DNA of 64,000 nucleotides from Bacteroidetes bacterium UBA7674. Its GTDB lineage: Bacteria; Bacteroidota; Bacteroidia; Chitinophagales; Chitinophagaceae. Under the pieces are notes generated by a model. It was not told where the DNA came from. It ran no database searches and saw only the letters and a list, made by a program, of their open reading frames with translations. The stretch covers positions 1-64,000 of the forward strand of contig DLHG01000007.1 in the NCBI GenBank assembly GCA_002483105.1, read 5' to 3'. Positions 41,438 through 50,439 of this stretch are shown here, one piece after another (within the stretch, counting starts at the first letter, position 1; every line of letters begins with the position of its first letter). Position numbers and translations under genes: made by a program.

Positions 41438-44400
41438 ATGAAAGACAAATTCAAAGAGTTTAAATTATCGAGCTGGTCGATTGACAATCCTACAGCTATA
41501 TATATACTTACCATTATCGTCTCCCTCCTGGGGCTGGCGGCATATAACAGTCTGCCTAAGGAGAACTTCCCCGAGATAAAGCTGACACAGATATATGTGC
41601 AGACAGTTTTCCCGGGCACTTCTCCTGATAATATCGAAAATCTCGTAACCAAACCCATAGAAAAGGAAGTAAAGAACCTGACAGGTGTAAAGAAGGTGAC
41701 GAGTAACTCCTTCCAGGATTTCTCGGTAGTGATCGTAGAGTTCAATACTGATGTAGAAGTAAAACAAGCAAAGCAGGATGTAAAGGACGCGGTGGATAAA
41801 GCACGTACTGAGCTTCCGCAGAATTTACCAAACGAACCGGAAGTAAAGGACATTGACCTTTCCGAGATGCCTATTCTTTACGTGAACATATCCGGTAACT
41901 ATGACCTGAACAGGCTGAAGAATTATTCGGACCGTATAAAGGACAAGATAGAAGAGCTGAAGGAAATTAAGCGTGTGGAAATGGTTGGTGCGCTGGAGCG
42001 TGAGATACAGATAAACCTGGACATGTTCAAAATGCAGGCATCAGGTATCACCTTCGATGATGTGGAACGTACTGTTGCATCTGAGAATATTTCCGCCACA
42101 CCGGGACAGGTGGCCATGAATAACCAGAAGCGCATAATAAGTGTGCGCAATGAATTCAAAAGCGCCGCTGAGATCAGCAATATCATTGTGAAGAATGCAC
42201 AGGGTAGCTCTGTTTATCTTAGAGATATAGCTGATGTAGTTGATAATTTTGAAGAACAGGAAAGTTATGCCCGTCTTGATGGCAAGAACGTTATCACGCT
42301 GAACATTATTAAAGCACAAGGCGAGAACCTGATAGATGCCTCTGATAAGATAACCAAGCTGGTAGAGGAGATGAAGGCGCAGGAACTTCCAAAGGACCTG
42401 GATATTGTATTGACAGGTGACCAGTCTGACCAAACGAAGACAACCCTGCATGACCTTATCAATACTATCATCATTGGCTTTATACTGGTGACCATCATCC
42501 TGATGTTCTTCATGGGTGTGACCAATGCCTTGTTCGTTGCGATGTCCGTACCGTTATCATGCGCCATCGCATTCCTTGTAATGCCTGCATTCGGCTTTAC
42601 ACTGAACATGATCGTATTGTTCTCATTCCTTCTAGCATTGGGGATAGTAGTGGATGACGCCATTGTCGTCATAGAGAATACACACCGGATATTCGGCAAT
42701 GGCAAGATGCCTATTAAGCAGGCGGCCAAGTATGCCACGGGTGAGGTATTCCTACCTGTACTTACCGGTACTATGACCACGTTGATACCGTTCATTCCGT
42801 TGGCATTCTGGAAAGGCATTATTGGTGAATTCATGTTCTTCCTGCCGATAACACTGATCATTACGCTGATAGCCTCATTATTGGTGGCATATATCATCAA
42901 CCCGGTCTTCGCCGTGAGTTTTATGAAGGTGGAGAATTATGAGGAGCGCAGGAAAAACAGCCGCTTCGGTAAGCGTGACAAAGTACTACTGGTCATCTTT
43001 ATAGCCATCGCACTGATATGCTACCTGGCAGGCAGCATAGGCACAGGTAACTTTGTGCTGTTCATTTACGGGTTCATAATGCTGGAACGATATGTATTCT
43101 CTAAATGGATACACTCTTTCCAAACTAAAGCATGGCCTGCATTCCAGGATTGGTACACCAGGTGGTTGAAAAAAGCACTGGCTAATCCCATAAAGGTACT
43201 GGTAGGTACTGTAGTATTATTCATCTTAACCATTGTACTCTTTGCTGTAAGGAAACCGGAAGTATTATTCTTCCCTAACCAGCAACCGAACTTCGCTTAC
43301 GTTTACCTGAACATGCCGGTAGGTACTGACCAGGCATATACCAACAAAGTATTGGGCGACCTGGAACAAAAAGTATATAAAGCACTGGACATTGATGTGA
43401 AGAAAGGCAAGAAGAATCCGATGGTGAAGTCTATCATATCGAACGTAACAGTTGGCGCTGTTGACCCGAGTAGTGGTGAGGTGGGTAACTTCCCGAATAA
43501 GGGTAAGATCACGGTAGCCTTTGTGGGATTTGCAGACAGGAACGGAGAATCATCAGCTGAATACCTGGAGAAGGTAAGGGCTGCAATAAAAGGCGTACCG
43601 GGTGCGGAAGTAACCGTGGATAAAGAAAGTGGTGGTCCGCCATTACCTAAGCCGATCGTAATAGAAATAACAGGTGATAATCTTGACTCATTGGTGGTGA
43701 CTTCTGAAAGGCTGAAGAAATTCCTGGTAAGCAAGAATGTGAAAGGTGTAGAAGAATTGCGTTCCGACTTCCAATCGAAGAATCCTGAGATCGTCTTTGA
43801 CCTTGACAGGGAGCGTATGAATAATGAAGGTATCACTACGGGACAAGTAGTAGGTGGACTCCGTACAGCGGTATTTGGTAAAGAAATATCCCGTTTCCGT
43901 GATGCCAATGACGACTACCCTATTACGCTGCGCCTGAAAAAAGAACAACGTGAAGATATAGATGCGGTACGTAATATGCCGGTGATATTCCGCGACATGG
44001 GTATGGGCGGCGTAGTACGCCAGGTGCCTGTGAGCGCATTCGCAGATGTACGCTATGCAACTACATATGGTGGTATCAAACGTAAAGACCAGAAACGTAT
44101 CATTACCCTGAGCTCTAACGTAGTAGGCGATGCTAACCCCAATGAGGTAGTGGCAGCAGTACAGGCAGAGATCAATAAGTTCAATGCTCCTGCAGGCATC
44201 AACATCAGGATGGGTGGCCAGCAGGAAGAGCAGGCAGAAACTGCGAGCTTCCTTGGCGGTGCGATGGGTATCTCAGTAATATTGATATTCTTATTGCTGA
44301 TCATGCAGTTCAACTCGTTGAGCAGATCAATGATCATCCTGAGTGAGGTGATCTTCAGTATTTTCGGTGTGCTGCTGGGTGTGGCTATATTCAAAACACC

Positions 44401-44866
44401 ATTCTCAATTGCCATAAGTGGTATAGGTATAGTAGCCCTTGCAGGTATTGTCGTCCGGAATGGTATCCTTTTGGTGGAGTTCCTCGACCTTATGCTCAAA
44501 GATGGCATGGAACCTTATGATGCGATACTGGAAGCAGGCCGCACGCGTATGACACCGGTATTACTTACTGCAACGGCAGCCATATTAGGACTGGTACCAC
44601 TGGCACTAGGTATGAACATCGACTTTTCGACACTGTTCAGTGAATTCAGGCCAAACATATTCTTTGGTGGTGATAGTGCAGACTTCTGGGCACCACTGGC
44701 ATGGACAATGATATACGGACTGGCATTCGCAACGTTCCTTACCCTGATACTGGTACCGGTACTGATGCTGGAAAGTTTCAAGTTCAAAGCATGGCTGAAG
44801 AGGAGAAAAGACAAGTTCAATATTGCAATGCAGGAAGATAAAGTAATAGAAAAGAAAGACGACTAA
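41438..44866 (+). CDS. RND-family multidrug efflux permease
   Basis: 1142 aa, about 90 longer than AcrB. The N-terminal TM1 (AIYILTIIVSLLGLAAYNSLP) and the porter domains are normal. TM4 has the proton-relay pair D406/D407 (LALGIVVDDAIVVIENTHRI), and the C-terminal half has MTPVLLTATAAILGLVPLALG. The extra length includes about 504-558, where two additional hydrophobic segments (KVLLVIFIAIALICYLAGS and FVLFIYGFIMLERYVF) lie between TM6 and TM7. The pump uses the proton gradient to export drugs, dyes or lipids through its adaptor and TolC partners. Last gene of the operon; a strong terminator follows. Confidence 0.95.
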   Translation: MKDKFKEFKLSSWSIDNPTAIYILTIIVSLLGLAAYNSLPKENFPEIKLTQIYVQTVFPGTSPDNIENLVTKPIEKEVKNLTGVKKVTSNSFQDFSVVIVEFNTDVEVKQAKQDVKDAVDKARTELPQNLPNEPEVKDIDLSEMPILYVNISGNYDLNRLKNYSDRIKDKIEELKEIKRVEMVGALEREIQINLDMFKMQASGITFDDVERTVASENISATPGQVAMNNQKRIISVRNEFKSAAEISNIIVKNAQGSSVYLRDIADVVDNFEEQESYARLDGKNVITLNIIKAQGENLIDASDKITKLVEEMKAQELPKDLDIVLTGDQSDQTKTTLHDLINTIIIGFILVTIILMFFMGVTNALFVAMSVPLSCAIAFLVMPAFGFTLNMIVLFSFLLALGIVVDDAIVVIENTHRIFGNGKMPIKQAAKYATGEVFLPVLTGTMTTLIPFIPLAFWKGIIGEFMFFLPITLIITLIASLLVAYIINPVFAVSFMKVENYEERRKNSRFGKRDKVLLVIFIAIALICYLAGSIGTGNFVLFIYGFIMLERYVFSKWIHSFQTKAWPAFQDWYTRWLKKALANPIKVLVGTVVLFILTIVLFAVRKPEVLFFPNQQPNFAYVYLNMPVGTDQAYTNKVLGDLEQKVYKALDIDVKKGKKNPMVKSIISNVTVGAVDPSSGEVGNFPNKGKITVAFVGFADRNGESSAEYLEKVRAAIKGVPGAEVTVDKESGGPPLPKPIVIEITGDNLDSLVVTSERLKKFLVSKNVKGVEELRSDFQSKNPEIVFDLDRERMNNEGITTGQVVGGLRTAVFGKEISRFRDANDDYPITLRLKKEQREDIDAVRNMPVIFRDMGMGGVVRQVPVSAFADVRYATTYGGIKRKDQKRIITLSSNVVGDANPNEVVAAVQAEINKFNAPAGINIRMGGQQEEQAETASFLGGAMGISVILIFLLLIMQFNSLSRSMIILSEVIFSIFGVLLGVAIFKTPFSIAISGIGIVALAGIVVRNGILLVEFLDLMLKDGMEPYDAILEAGRTRMTPVLLTATAAILGLVPLALGMNIDFSTLFSEFRPNIFFGGDSADFWAPLAWTMIYGLAFATFLTLILVPVLMLESFKFKAWLKRRKDKFNIAMQEDKVIEKKDD

Positions 44867-44890
44867 AAGGCTAACAGGCAGGAGTTAATA

Positions 44891-44914
44891 AGGGGCGCTT
44901 AGGCGCCCCTTTTC
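44891..44914 (+). terminator. Intrinsic terminator of the efflux operon
   Basis: AGGGGCGC/GCGCCCCT stem with a TTAG loop and a following TTT(C)TTT run, 24 nt past the RND gene stop. Confidence 0.85.
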
Positions 44915-44961
44915 TTTGACCCCGATTCGGTGATGGAGGACTTTTTGTCTTGAAAGTAAAC

Positions 44962-44992
44962 GCGTGCTGACGGCGAAAAGCCGTACAGACGC
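44962..44992. other. Structured 31-nt stem-loop between two terminators
   Basis: GCGT (44962-44965), CTG (67-69) and ACGGC (70-74) pair with GCCGT (44980-44984), CAG (86-88) and ACGC (89-92) around a GAAAA loop, leaving two single-base bulges. It lies between the convergent terminators at 44891 and 45002 and belongs to no recognised gene. Confidence 0.5.
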
Positions 44993-45001
44993 TACCAATA
45001 A

Positions 45002-45029
45002 AAACGGCGGGCTTTGAAGCCCGCCGTTT
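45002..45029 (-). terminator. Intrinsic terminator of the sugar-biosynthesis unit
   Basis: Arms AAACGGCGGGCTT and AAGCCCGCCGTTT around a 2-3 nt loop, with T-rich sequence following on the minus strand (TTTTTATTGG). It lies 20 nt past the stop at 45049. Confidence 0.85.
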
Positions 45030-45048
45030 ATTTATGTTGCTTTATCTC

Positions 45049-46164
45049 TTAGTAGTTATTGATAGCTGTAATCACCCTGCTTACTTCTTCGTCAGTCAGT
45101 TCAGCATACATCGGTAATGAAAGGCAATGTGATGCGAGGTATTCTGAATTAGGGAAGTCACCTTCTTTGTAGTTAAGGCTGGCATATGCCTTTTGCAAGT
45201 GGCAAGGTACCGGGTAGTGAAGAGCCGGGAATATGTTATTCTCGTTGAGGTACTTCATCAGGCCATCCCTGTCTTCCGTAGTTACCACGAACAGGTGATA
45301 AATAGAATCAGCCCATTCAGGTTGTGCTTGTAACTTCACCTTAGGGTTGTTCATTTCTGCATGGTAGCGTTTAGCTATTTCACGACGGCGGTTGTTCCAA
45401 CCTTCGAGGTATCTCAGCTTAACTGTGAGAGACGCGCCCTCCAGTCCCCCCATCCGCATATTGTAACCTACTTCATCGTGGTAGTAACGCACTACACAAC
45501 CATGGTTGCGCAGGCTTTGCAGATGCTTGTAGTACGCTTCATTGTTGGTAGTGATACCACCGGCCTCACCGCAAGCTCCCAGGTTCTTACCCGGGTAGAA
45601 GCTGAATGTAGCCATCTCGCCCACACCACCTACTTCTGTCCCTTTGTAGCGGGCACCTTGTGCCTGTGCAGCATCTTCAACTAAAAACAGGTTATGCTTC
45701 TTGCAGATAGCATTCACTGCATCCATATCAAAAGGCTGTCCGTATAAGTGAACGCCTATGATGGCTTTTGTCTTAGGAGTTATTCTCGCTTCTATCTTAG
45801 TGGCATCAATTTCCCATGTATCAGGATCGCAGTCTACAAATACCGGTGTAGCACCAACGTGAGAAACGCCCCATGCTGTAGCTATAAACGTATTTGCAGG
45901 AACGATCACCTCATCACCCTCACCTATGCCTAATGCGAGCATAGCCAACTGGAGTGCTGTAGTGCCATTATTCAGACCTACTGCGTATTTAGTGCCGCAA
46001 TAAGCTGCAAAACCTTTTTCAAATTCTTCTACGAAGGGGCCGCCTGAGAAAGCGGTATTCTCATACACCTTTTCAAAAGCTTCGAATATCTCCGATTTTA
46101 TTTGTGCATGTTGGCCTTTAAGGTCAAGGCAAGGTATTTTAGTCATTGTTATTGTATCTGACAT
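45049..46164 (-). CDS. DegT/DnrJ/EryC1/StrS aminotransferase (WbpE-like)
   Basis: 371 aa, PLP-dependent sugar aminotransferase. The N-terminus IPCLDLKGQHAQIK, the cofactor region AVGLNNGTTALQLAMLALG and VEDAAQAQGARYKG, and the internal-aldimine Lys in FSFYPGKNLGACGEAGG are typical. In P. aeruginosa WbpE aminates UDP-3-keto-GlcNAcA. Upstream on the same strand are a Gfo/Idh/MocA oxidoreductase (WbpB role), a left-handed beta-helix acetyltransferase (WbpD role) and a UDP-sugar 6-dehydrogenase (WbpA role), so the same reaction is inferred here. The gap to the acetyltransferase gene is 36 nt; transcription ends at 45002-45029. An in-frame ATG at 46146 is a possible alternative start. Confidence 0.88.
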   Translation of the reverse strand: MSDTITMTKIPCLDLKGQHAQIKSEIFEAFEKVYENTAFSGGPFVEEFEKGFAAYCGTKYAVGLNNGTTALQLAMLALGIGEGDEVIVPANTFIATAWGVSHVGATPVFVDCDPDTWEIDATKIEARITPKTKAIIGVHLYGQPFDMDAVNAICKKHNLFLVEDAAQAQGARYKGTEVGGVGEMATFSFYPGKNLGACGEAGGITTNNEAYYKHLQSLRNHGCVVRYYHDEVGYNMRMGGLEGASLTVKLRYLEGWNNRRREIAKRYHAEMNNPKVKLQAQPEWADSIYHLFVVTTEDRDGLMKYLNENNIFPALHYPVPCHLQKAYASLNYKEGDFPNSEYLASHCLSLPMYAELTDEEVSRVITAINNY

Positions 46165-46200
46165 GATTTAGTATTTAGTCGAAAGTAGATAGTAGTTAGG

Positions 46201-46692
46201 TTAGTCCACGTACTTAATGATCTTAGCAGGGTTACCTGCTACGATTGCTCTTTCAGGAACATCTTTGGTAACTACGGAGCCTGCACCAACAATTGCGCGC
46301 TTTCCTACACGTACACCGCAAAGCACTGTTACACTGGAACCCAGTGAAGCGCCCTCTTCTATAAAGGTTTCTTCAACGTGCCAATCGGCGTCTGTTTGCT
46401 GAGTGCCGTCTTCGTTGGTCGCACGCGGAAAACGATCATTGATGAAAGTAACGTTGTGGCCAATGAACACATTGTCTGCAATGTGTACTCCTTCGCAAAT
46501 AAACGTGTGGCTGGATATCTTACAGTTTTTTCCGATAGTCGCACCTTTCTGTATCTCTACGAAAGCACCTACTTTGCTGCCATCGTCTATACTGCAACCG
46601 TAAGCATTCACGAAGTTGAATATCCTTACATCCTTACCAACCTTAACGTTCTTCAGGCTTTGTTTATCGGTATCTATATTAAGTACTTCCAT
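46201..46692 (-). CDS. Left-handed beta-helix N-acetyltransferase (WbpD-like)
   Basis: 163 aa of hexapeptide repeats (IGKNCKISSHTFICEGVHIADNVFIGHNV, given in part, and RVGKRAIVGAGSVVTKDVPERAIVAGNPAKII split across the C-terminal coil). The internal loop FINDRFPRATNEDG is found in WbpD/WlbB-type transferases that add acetate from acetyl-CoA to the 3-amino group of UDP-GlcNAc3NA. The neighbours (aminotransferase, oxidoreductase) support that role. It begins 1 nt after the stop of the upstream oxidoreductase gene, so the two are translationally coupled. Confidence 0.87.
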   Translation of the reverse strand: MEVLNIDTDKQSLKNVKVGKDVRIFNFVNAYGCSIDDGSKVGAFVEIQKGATIGKNCKISSHTFICEGVHIADNVFIGHNVTFINDRFPRATNEDGTQQTDADWHVEETFIEEGASLGSSVTVLCGVRVGKRAIVGAGSVVTKDVPERAIVAGNPAKIIKYVD

Positions 46693-46693
46693 C

Positions 46694-47707
46694 TTATTTT
46701 ATTGCAACTTCTTTTCCTTTGTTCTTAATAGACTCATTAGAGGCTTCCAGTATTTTCACCACATCCAGACCTATCCTGTTGTTAGATACAGGTTCTTTCT
46801 TCTCGATGATGCAAGTGATGAAATCCTTTGCCATATCTGCCAGTGCTTCTACGGTGTTCAGTTTAGGCACATATACATCGCCGGCACGGTAGTCAACCAG
46901 TATCTTCTTCTTGTCTTCGTCTGTTTTATGCGCGTAGCCTGTATCGTAGATCTTCACCTTTTCAGTTGGCTCTATATCGTTGTACACTACCATCTTCTTA
47001 TCACCACCTATCATCATCATCCTGATCTTAACGGGAGATGTCCATGAGCAGTTGAAGTGGGCGATAAAACCGTCAGCATAATTCAGCGTCAGGTAAGCAA
47101 TGTTCTCAATGTTGTTATTGGTATGTGTAACACCGGTAGCGTTCACGCTTATCGGCCTTTCATCCACGAGGAAGTTCAGGATGGAGATATCATGTGGTGC
47201 CAGATCCCAAAGCACATTTATATCCGGCTGGAACAGGCCCAGGTTGATACGGGTTGAATCTATATACTGCACGCGGCCAATTGTGCCGTCTGTTATCAGG
47301 TCTTTAATTTTTCTTACTGCCCCTGTGTACAGGAAGGTATGATCGACCATCAGCAGTAAGCCTTTGCTTTCAGCTAATGCAATCAGCTCTTCCGCTTCTG
47401 CTACCGATGCAGTCATTGGTTTTTCTACCAATACATGTTTACCGTTTTCTAACGCTTTTTTAGCAAGGGTATAGTGAGCGAACACGGGAGTCACTATTAC
47501 TACTGCATCTATATCGGGGTTATTGAGTATATCATCAGCATTTGTGCTGCACTGAACTGACGGATAATTCCTTGTGACTAGGTCCAGGCGTTCCTGGCGG
47601 GCATCTACCACCATTTTCACATTACAATTGTTCACCGCGTGGAAATTCCTTACCAGGTTCGGGCCCCAGTAACCATAGCCTATTAATCCTAAATTGACTG
47701 TTGACAT
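46694..47707 (-). CDS. Gfo/Idh/MocA-family oxidoreductase (WbpB-like)
   Basis: 337 aa. N-terminal Rossmann fold with LGLIGYGYWGPNLVRNF, the EKPM motif (VLVEKPMTAS) carrying the catalytic Lys, and DLAPHDISIL with the conserved His. WbpB/WlbA enzymes oxidise the 3-hydroxyl of UDP-GlcNAcA using NAD, providing the 3-keto substrate for the aminotransferase encoded two genes downstream. That specific activity is inferred from the cluster; the fold itself is clear. First gene of the wbpB-D-E-like unit; a terminator at 47844-47871 separates it from the dehydrogenase gene upstream. Confidence 0.88.
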   Translation of the reverse strand: MSTVNLGLIGYGYWGPNLVRNFHAVNNCNVKMVVDARQERLDLVTRNYPSVQCSTNADDILNNPDIDAVVIVTPVFAHYTLAKKALENGKHVLVEKPMTASVAEAEELIALAESKGLLLMVDHTFLYTGAVRKIKDLITDGTIGRVQYIDSTRINLGLFQPDINVLWDLAPHDISILNFLVDERPISVNATGVTHTNNNIENIAYLTLNYADGFIAHFNCSWTSPVKIRMMMIGGDKKMVVYNDIEPTEKVKIYDTGYAHKTDEDKKKILVDYRAGDVYVPKLNTVEALADMAKDFITCIIEKKEPVSNNRIGLDVVKILEASNESIKNKGKEVAIK

Positions 47708-47843
47708 TAAGTATATATAGACGGGAAATTATTGGTATCCGTCAGTTTTTTTATGTGTCCGCAAATTTAGGGGTTTAATATTAGCAATACACATCTGATG
47801 GCCTTAAAAATCACTGCTTTACACTGCATTTATATGAAAAATA

Positions 47844-47871
47844 CATATGCCACCCTGTGAGGTGGCATATG
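47844..47871 (-). terminator. Intrinsic terminator after the nucleotide-sugar dehydrogenase
   Basis: Perfect arms CATATGCCACC and GGTGGCATATG with a 6-nt loop and TATTTTTCAT after it on the minus strand; 33 nt past the stop at 47904. Confidence 0.8.
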
Positions 47872-47903
47872 CTGTGAATATATTTTATTTTATTCTTGTT
47901 TGT

Positions 47904-49196
47904 TTACAGTCGGGCGTGAACTTTCTCCTTATCCAGGCAGCCTTTTACATCATAAACGATACCACCCTTCTTCAGGCATTTGTTCCAGTCTTCTTTCACA
48001 AATTCATCGTGAGCCACTGCCAGTACTACCGCATCGTATGCGCAATTTTCAGGAAGTTCTTTTATTGTAGTGATACCATACTCATGAGCTACCTCTTCCG
48101 GACTTGCCCATGGGTCATAAACCGTGATGTTGATATCGTAAGATTGCAGGTCCCTGATAATATCAACTACCCTGGTATTGCGCACATCCGGACAGTTCTC
48201 TTTAAAGGTGACACCAAGTAATAACATATCAGCATTCTTGATAGTTCTGTCGTTCCTGATCATCAGCTTCACTATTTCACTGGCTATATATGCACCCATG
48301 CCATCATTCAGACGACGACCCGCAAGAATTATTTCCGGATGGTAGCCTGCTTCCTGGGCTTTTTGAGCGAGGTAGTATGGATCAACACCAATACAGTGGC
48401 CGCCTACAAGGCCGGGCTTGAAGGGAAGGAAGTTCCATTTGGTAGCAGAAGCTGCTAAAACCTCATGCGTATCTATACCTAGGCGATTGAAGATTTTCGC
48501 CAACTCATTCACAAAGGCGATATTAATATCACGTTGTGCATTCTCTATTACCTTTGCCGCTTCGGCTACTTTTATGCTACTGGCTTTGTGTGTACCGGCA
48601 ACAATTACAGTGCGATACAGCGCATCCACTTTTTCAGCTACTTCCGGTGTAGAGCCCGAAGTCACCTTCTTGATCTTTGTAACAGTATGGTTCTTATCAC
48701 CGGGGTTAATACGCTCCGGAGAATAACCACAGAAAAAGTCAACATTAAATTTTAAGCCTGAAACCTTTTCCAGTACAGGCACACACTCATCTTCCGTTAC
48801 ACCGGGATACACGGTAGATTCATATACTACTGTATCACCTTTCTTCAGCACCTTGCCCACTGTTTCACTCGCCCTGTATAATGGCGTCAGGTCAGGCCTG
48901 TTGTTCTTATCCACCGGTGTAGGTACTGTAACTATGAAGTAATTACAGCCCTTAATATCTTCCAGTTTATTGGAGCAATACAAGCCTTTGTCAGTAGGTA
49001 CTTGTTGTTGTATTACTTCTTTTAGTTGCTCATCACTTACTTCAAGCGTATGGTCAACGCAGCTTTGCAACTCCCCGATACGCTGCGCATTGATATCAAA
49101 ACCTACGGTCTTAAAATGTTTTGCAAATTCTACCGCCAATGGTAGCCCTACGTATCCTAATCCCAGTACTGCAATGCATGTTTGGTTATTACTCAT
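47904..49196 (-). CDS. UDP-N-acetylhexosamine 6-dehydrogenase (WbpA/TviB-like)
   Basis: The ATG at 49196 (MSNNQTCIAVLGLGYVGLPLA) is chosen; the longer frame begins with a TTG at 49229. 430 aa, UDP-glucose/GDP-mannose dehydrogenase superfamily. The NAD loop GLGYVGLPLA, the STVYPGVTED segment and the catalytic Cys in PGLVGGHCIGVDPYYL are all present. It oxidises C6 of a UDP-N-acetyl sugar to the uronic acid in two NAD-dependent steps. Both WbpA (UDP-GlcNAc) and WbpO/TviB (UDP-GalNAc) types look alike at this level; the downstream WbpB/D/E-like genes favour UDP-GlcNAc as substrate (inference). Confidence 0.9.
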   Translation of the reverse strand: MSNNQTCIAVLGLGYVGLPLAVEFAKHFKTVGFDINAQRIGELQSCVDHTLEVSDEQLKEVIQQQVPTDKGLYCSNKLEDIKGCNYFIVTVPTPVDKNNRPDLTPLYRASETVGKVLKKGDTVVYESTVYPGVTEDECVPVLEKVSGLKFNVDFFCGYSPERINPGDKNHTVTKIKKVTSGSTPEVAEKVDALYRTVIVAGTHKASSIKVAEAAKVIENAQRDINIAFVNELAKIFNRLGIDTHEVLAASATKWNFLPFKPGLVGGHCIGVDPYYLAQKAQEAGYHPEIILAGRRLNDGMGAYIASEIVKLMIRNDRTIKNADMLLLGVTFKENCPDVRNTRVVDIIRDLQSYDINITVYDPWASPEEVAHEYGITTIKELPENCAYDAVVLAVAHDEFVKEDWNKCLKKGGIVYDVKGCLDKEKVHARL

Positions 49197-49375
49197 TATG
49201 ATGGTTGTTTTATATAACAGGTATAGCACACAGCTAAACTATGTGCTCTAGATTTTTCCAATTTAATGTATATTGAATTTGTATCTCGCTCACTTCTAAG
49301 GGTGGCAAAATAATGCAATTAGACTTATTACAATAGGTATTATCGTGTTTTTTGAAAAAAACTTAAACCAGGATT

Positions 49376-50431
49376 CTACAAGGAGAAGAATTTGATGTCT
49401 TCCTGGGCTTTGCGGTAGTCTTCATGTTTACCAATATCCAGCCAGTAACCAAGTATAGGATATGAGACCAGTTTTTTATTATACTCGATCAGCTTGTCCA
49501 TAAGATCAGTGACATTGTAGAACTGATTCTCGGGCACCAATGCTAGTAACTCTTTCTTAATCAAGTAGATACCGGCATTTGAGTAATAAGTATAACGAGG
49601 TTTCTCTTTCAGGGAATTTACACGATTATTGTCATCCACTTCCAGCACACCATAGGGTACATCCACATGATAGCTTGTGGTTGCCACCGCCATATCTGCC
49701 CCGGAATTGATGAAAGTCTTAAAGAAACCATTGAGGTCTATATTAGTGAGAATATCTGAATTCATGAGCAAAATATAATCGTGCTCTATTTCGCCTGCCA
49801 GCTTCAAGGCGCCCAGCGTTCCCAATGGCTTGTCTTCCACTACATATTTAATAGACATTTTCCTGTCGCTGCCATCCTGGAAATAATCCTGTATCACATG
49901 CTTCAGGTAGTTGACGCAGAGATAGACGTTCTTAATGCCGTATTTCTTCAAATGGTTCATGGTATGCTCCAGCATGGGCTTATCGCCAACATGGAGCATC
50001 GGTTTCGGTGTATCCTTTGTTAGCGGCATCAATCTTTCTCCCTTACCTCCGGCCATAATGAACACATCGGCAGGTATCATGGAGTAGGACGTACGCAGGT
50101 TGATTATGCGCACTATACGATTGTTCCTGTCAACAACAGGAATAATGAGCAGGAATTTTCTGCGCAGATCCTCTGTATCTGCCAGGTGCAGTTCGTCGAG
50201 GAAAATTTTTAGTGGATTCGGGAGGATATAATCTTCCAGGGGAGTATCAAAAGTAAAGCCTTTAATAAAACCACGCCTCAGGTCACCATCTGTAAGTGAG
50301 CCGAGGAGCACGTTGTTCTCATCTATCACAAATAATATGGAGTCTGCTTTCAGCTCATTGAGCTTAATTAAAGCATCCAGCACTTTTTGCCCGCGATAGA
50401 TAAGATGTGGTTGTATTTCAGTAGTGCCCAT
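49376..50431 (-). CDS. CBS-domain nucleotidyltransferase
   Basis: 351 aa. The first 120 residues are a pair of CBS domains (ADSILFVIDENNVLLGSLTDGDLRRG and IIPVVDRNNRIVRIINL in part). An NTP_transferase domain follows, with the loop IMAGGKGERLMPLTKDTPKPML and the metal site LLMNSDILTN. This domain order is that of PtmE-like guanylyl/uridylyltransferases found in legionaminic-acid and related sugar loci, where the CBS pair may sense nucleotides. The gene lies 8 nt downstream of a LegC-type aminotransferase gene, supporting a joint NDP-sugar route. The substrate is not certain. Confidence 0.88.
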   Translation of the reverse strand: MGTTEIQPHLIYRGQKVLDALIKLNELKADSILFVIDENNVLLGSLTDGDLRRGFIKGFTFDTPLEDYILPNPLKIFLDELHLADTEDLRRKFLLIIPVVDRNNRIVRIINLRTSYSMIPADVFIMAGGKGERLMPLTKDTPKPMLHVGDKPMLEHTMNHLKKYGIKNVYLCVNYLKHVIQDYFQDGSDRKMSIKYVVEDKPLGTLGALKLAGEIEHDYILLMNSDILTNIDLNGFFKTFINSGADMAVATTSYHVDVPYGVLEVDDNNRVNSLKEKPRYTYYSNAGIYLIKKELLALVPENQFYNVTDLMDKLIEYNKKLVSYPILGYWLDIGKHEDYRKAQEDIKFFSL

Positions 50432-50439
50432 AGTTGATA

